Shown piece by piece: positions 7,564-9,801 of a stretch of 9,801 nucleotides of DNA. A program made the translations under genes and the position numbers. This DNA comes from an uncultured Solobacterium sp. GTDB taxonomy: Bacteria > Bacillota_I > Bacilli_A > Erysipelotrichales > Erysipelotrichaceae. The stretch's first letter is position 1. Every line of letters starts with the position of its first letter. Location of the stretch: assembly GCA_937895985.1 (NCBI GenBank), contig CALBKL010000352.1:1-9801 (forward strand), in the 5' to 3' direction. The notes beneath the pieces are model-generated. The model was not told where the DNA came from and did no database searches. It worked only from the letters and a program-made list of their open reading frames with translations.

Positions 7564-8250
7564 GTTGATTTCTTTAATAAATCTTGTCGCAATTTCAAGT
7601 GGACGTGTAATCGCTCCACCAACCACGACCGCAAAAGCTCCAAGTTCTAGCATTTTACGGGCTTGGGATGGCTCATGGATTCTTCCTTCCGCAATACAAC
7701 GACAGTCTAATTCTTTAACGATTCTAGATACCAAATCGAAGTTTGGCCCTTCTGTCTTTTCATCGCCAACGTAACCGTTTAGTGTTGTACCTACAAAGTC
7801 AAAGCCAATTTCTACTGCTGCTTTCGCCTCTTCAAAATTCGAGATATCTGCCATGAGCAGTTGATTTGGATATGCTTGTTTGATTTGACGGAATAATTCT
7901 TCACGTTTGATGTTATTTGGATGAATGCGGTCTGTATAGTCTAAGGCAATAATCTCTGTGCCTGTTTGTACGAGTGCACTCACCTCTTCAAATGTAGGGG
8001 TTATATAAATTGGTGAGTCCAAATAATCTTGCTTAATAATTCCAATTGTTGGAAGTTTTACCATTGCACGAATTTCATTGATATCGCGCACAGAATTACA
8101 ACGTATTCCACTCGCACCTGCTAGCTCTGCCGCATATGCCATTAACGGCATAATTCCACCCGCTTCTGTATAGAGTGGCTCTCCTGGCAACGCTTGACAA
8201 GAGATGACGAGTTTAGCTTTTAAGGCTGAAATAACTTCTTGATTATTCAT
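7552..8250 (-). CDS. nanE: N-acylglucosamine-6-phosphate 2-epimerase NanE
   Basis: This cytosolic enzyme converts N-acetylmannosamine-6-phosphate to N-acetylglucosamine-6-phosphate, a step in sialic acid and ManNAc breakdown. The 232-aa protein has the length of the single-domain family and a TIM-barrel pattern. Family landmarks include IRCNSVRDI at about 49-57, IGIIKQDY with the probable catalytic lysine K73, ITPTFEEV at 83-90, LDYTDR at 103-108, ADISNFEE at 134-141, FVGTTLNGY at 152-160, IAEGRIH with E189, and the phosphate-binding end VVVGGAITRP at 208-217. The ATG overlaps the end of the PTS gene by 8 bases (ATGAATAA), with only a weak TTAGGT ribosome-binding site, so translation is probably coupled to the permease. 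No sialic acid lyase (nanA) or ManNAc kinase (nanK) lies downstream in the unit, so the substrate is probably delivered already phosphorylated by the PTS. Confidence 0.95.
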   Translation of the reverse strand: MNNQEVISALKAKLVISCQALPGEPLYTEAGGIMPLMAYAAELAGASGIRCNSVRDINEIRAMVKLPTIGIIKQDYLDSPIYITPTFEEVSALVQTGTEIIALDYTDRIHPNNIKREELFRQIKQAYPNQLLMADISNFEEAKAAVEIGFDFVGTTLNGYVGDEKTEGPNFDLVSRIVKELDCRCIAEGRIHEPSQARKMLELGAFAVVVGGAITRPLEIATRFIKEINKDH

Positions 8251-9742
8251 CGATACCTAAGATTTCTACGATGTTGTTCTTGTAGAGAATAGCCTTAGCA
8301 CCATAGATGGCTTGGATACCTCCACCAACTTCAAGAACGTCTGTAGCACCTAACTTCTTCAGTGTATCCTTATCAACCTTCGTAACATCCTTCACACTTA
8401 CACGTAAGCGTGTAATGCATGCGTCAACGTCTTCAATATTTTCCTTACCACCTAAAGCAGCGATAATCTTATGACTATCTTCCTTCAGTGTAGACTTTGT
8501 CTCTACAACTGGTTCTGCATCATCAGATTCTTCACCACGACCAGGAGTCATAACGTTGAACTTTGTAATGTACCATCTAAAGAATGTGTAGTATAGACAT
8601 GCCCATACCAAACCAAATGGAATTTCTAAAATCCAGTTTGTCTTTGCGTTTCCTTGTAGGATACCAAAGAGTGTAAAGTCAATCACACCACCAGAGAAAG
8701 TATTACCAATAGAGATATTGAGAATATCTGCGATGAAGAAACTTACACCATCAAAGAATGAGTGGATAACATAAAGAATTGGGTTTACGAACAAGAACAT
8801 GAATTCAATTGGTTCTGTAATACCTGTAATAAAGGATGTTAAAGCAACACTTAAGAATAAGCCCTTATATTTGCTTCTTCTTTCCTTAGGTACACAATGG
8901 TACATTGCTAAACATGCGGCTGGTAAACCGAACATCATTGTTGAGAAACGACCAGCGAAGAAACGTGTTCCTTCTGTATATAAACCGATATGATTTGGAT
9001 CTGCTAATTGTGCAAAGAAGATCTTCTGTGCACCTGCTACAGCAACACCTGCAACAGTTTCAACACCACCAAGTTCTGTGTACCAGAACATTGGATAAAT
9101 CATGTGGTGTAAACCAACAGCTCCACATAGACGCATTAAGAATCCATAGAAGAATGTTCCAACTGGACCTGCTTGTGCAATGAATGCACCTGTAGATACT
9201 AATAACTGTTGGAATGGTGGCCATACCAAGAAGAACACTGCACCAACGAAAATACTTGCGAATGAAGTAACGATTGGCACAAAGCGTGATCCACCGAAGA
9301 ATCCTAGTACCTGTGGAAGTTCAATATTCTGATATTTGTTGTGTAATGTAACAGCAACTAAACCTATAACGATTGCACCAACAACACCAGTATCAATTGC
9401 TGCACCTTCTGGTGAGAAAATACCTAACAATGCCTTGATTGTAGCGTTCATTACTAAGAAACCAACAACACCAGCTAAGGCAGCAGTTCCCTTGTCACGC
9501 TTTGCAAGTCCAATACATAGACCAACGCATAATAACATTGCTAGATTTGCGAAAACAACTGTTCCCGCAGCACTCATAATTGTGAAGACACCCTGTAATA
9601 CTGGATTATTTAATACAGGATAAGTCGCCACTGTTGTAGGGTTGGATAAAGCACCACCGATACCTAACAATAGACCAGCAGCTGGTAAAATTGCGATAGG
9701 TAGCATAAATGCTTTACCAATCTTTTGAAGCATCTTAAACAT
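8243..9742 (-). CDS. PTS sugar transporter EIICB, glucose/N-acetylglucosamine family
   Basis: This membrane permease imports a sugar while phosphorylating it, using phosphate passed from PEP through HPr, an EIIA and its own EIIB domain. The 499-aa protein has EIIC at about 1-395, with many hydrophobic segments, the GLHHMIYP motif at about 210-217, MMFGLPAACLAMY at 269-281 and the family hallmark GITEPIEF at 307-314. An acidic linker (about 400-420) leads to EIIB at about 422-499, where C442 in the DACITRLR motif is the phosphorylation site. There is no EIIA domain, so one must come from another gene. The start has AAGGAT at 9747-9752; ATG at codon 4 is a less likely alternative. Overlap with nanE suggests N-acetylmannosamine as substrate, with ManNAc-6-P as product; glucose or GlcNAc cannot be ruled out by sequence. 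Confidence 0.93.
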   Translation of the reverse strand: MFKMLQKIGKAFMLPIAILPAAGLLLGIGGALSNPTTVATYPVLNNPVLQGVFTIMSAAGTVVFANLAMLLCVGLCIGLAKRDKGTAALAGVVGFLVMNATIKALLGIFSPEGAAIDTGVVGAIVIGLVAVTLHNKYQNIELPQVLGFFGGSRFVPIVTSFASIFVGAVFFLVWPPFQQLLVSTGAFIAQAGPVGTFFYGFLMRLCGAVGLHHMIYPMFWYTELGGVETVAGVAVAGAQKIFFAQLADPNHIGLYTEGTRFFAGRFSTMMFGLPAACLAMYHCVPKERRSKYKGLFLSVALTSFITGITEPIEFMFLFVNPILYVIHSFFDGVSFFIADILNISIGNTFSGGVIDFTLFGILQGNAKTNWILEIPFGLVWACLYYTFFRWYITKFNVMTPGRGEESDDAEPVVETKSTLKEDSHKIIAALGGKENIEDVDACITRLRVSVKDVTKVDKDTLKKLGATDVLEVGGGIQAIYGAKAILYKNNIVEILGIDE

Positions 9743-9788
9743 AAATATCCTTGTATGATAATTTCGTCCTGAGAAGACGAGATATCAT
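9735..9788 (-). CDS. Possible 17-codon leader ORF before the PTS gene
   Basis: An ATG at 9788 opens a frame for MISRLLRTKLSYKDIYV and stops at TAA 9737-9735. Its stop overlaps the PTS start by 8 bases (ATGTTTAA), the same geometry as two other gene junctions in this window. An AAAGGAG sequence precedes it, but the spacing of only about 3 bases is tight. The ORF runs through the leader hairpin, so its translation would unfold it. With so short a frame, chance is a serious alternative. Confidence 0.2.
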   Translation of the reverse strand: MISRLLRTKLSYKDIYV

Positions 9789-9790
9789 AC
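9753..9790 (-). promoter_or_regulatory. Leader hairpin abutting the PTS ribosome-binding site
   Basis: On the minus strand GTATGATA (9790-9783) pairs perfectly with TATCATAC (9760-9753). Inside, TCGTC pairs with GACGA around a 7-base loop, with a small 2x3 internal loop between the two stems. The AAGGAT ribosome-binding site of the PTS gene follows with no gap. There is no T run, so it is not a terminator. It could control translation or RNA stability, or be a protein-binding palindrome in the DNA. It does not match the antiterminator sequence I know from GlcT/LicT systems. Confidence 0.5.
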
Positions 9791-9801
9791 TCTCCTTTCT
9801 G

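Noticed and set aside
8799..9623. Several plus-strand frames opposite the PTS gene
   Set aside because: All are antisense to conserved EIIC segments and look like shadows of codon bias.
9753..9790. Leader hairpin as a terminator or GlcT/LicT-type antiterminator site
   Set aside because: No T-tract follows on either strand, and the sequence does not resemble the antiterminator consensus I know.

Overview
The window looks like chromosomal DNA of a low-GC Firmicute (Bacillota). Evidence: AT-rich, compact gene packing with strong Shine-Dalgarno sites; the pairing of an RNase J-type protein with an FtsK/SpoIIIE translocase (B. subtilis has rnjB near spoIIIE); a YtrA-type GntR/ABC operon; and a Glc-family EIICB permease beside nanE. 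An Erysipelotrichia-like lineage is my best guess from protein style, but this is inference and not proven. All recognised genes lie on the minus strand, so transcription runs from high to low coordinates.

Layout in transcription order. (1) About 9801-7536: a structured leader, a PTS EIICB permease and nanE, overlapping by 8 bp and closed by a terminator that includes the nanE stop codon. Together they would take up and phosphorylate an amino sugar (possibly N-acetylmannosamine) and epimerise ManNAc-6-P to GlcNAc-6-P. (2) About 7530-1782: a TATAAT-type promoter, then miaB (tRNA methylthiotransferase), an RNase J-family gene, and ftsK/spoIIIE, ending in a 7-bp hairpin terminator directly after the ftsK stop. 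This is a housekeeping RNA-modification, RNA-decay and chromosome-segregation cluster. (3) 1776 to 1: a promoter overlaid by three 10-bp tandem repeats, then a short GntR repressor, an ABC ATPase and a permease cut off by the window edge. This looks like a self-regulated stress-type ABC exporter operon of the YtrAB kind.

The most notable point is that the RNase J-family protein is full length but has lost several metal-binding residues of the metallo-beta-lactamase/beta-CASP active site (H to V, H to Q, D to E, H to K), while keeping the fold and its place next to ftsK. It is probably a non-catalytic or altered RNase J2-like subunit. Other points of interest are the phased repeat operator in front of gntR, the leader hairpin with a possible 17-codon upstream ORF before the PTS gene, and frequent stop/start overlaps that suggest translational coupling. 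No mobile element, CRISPR array, tRNA or rRNA was seen, and no gene-free stretch exceeds 300 bases.
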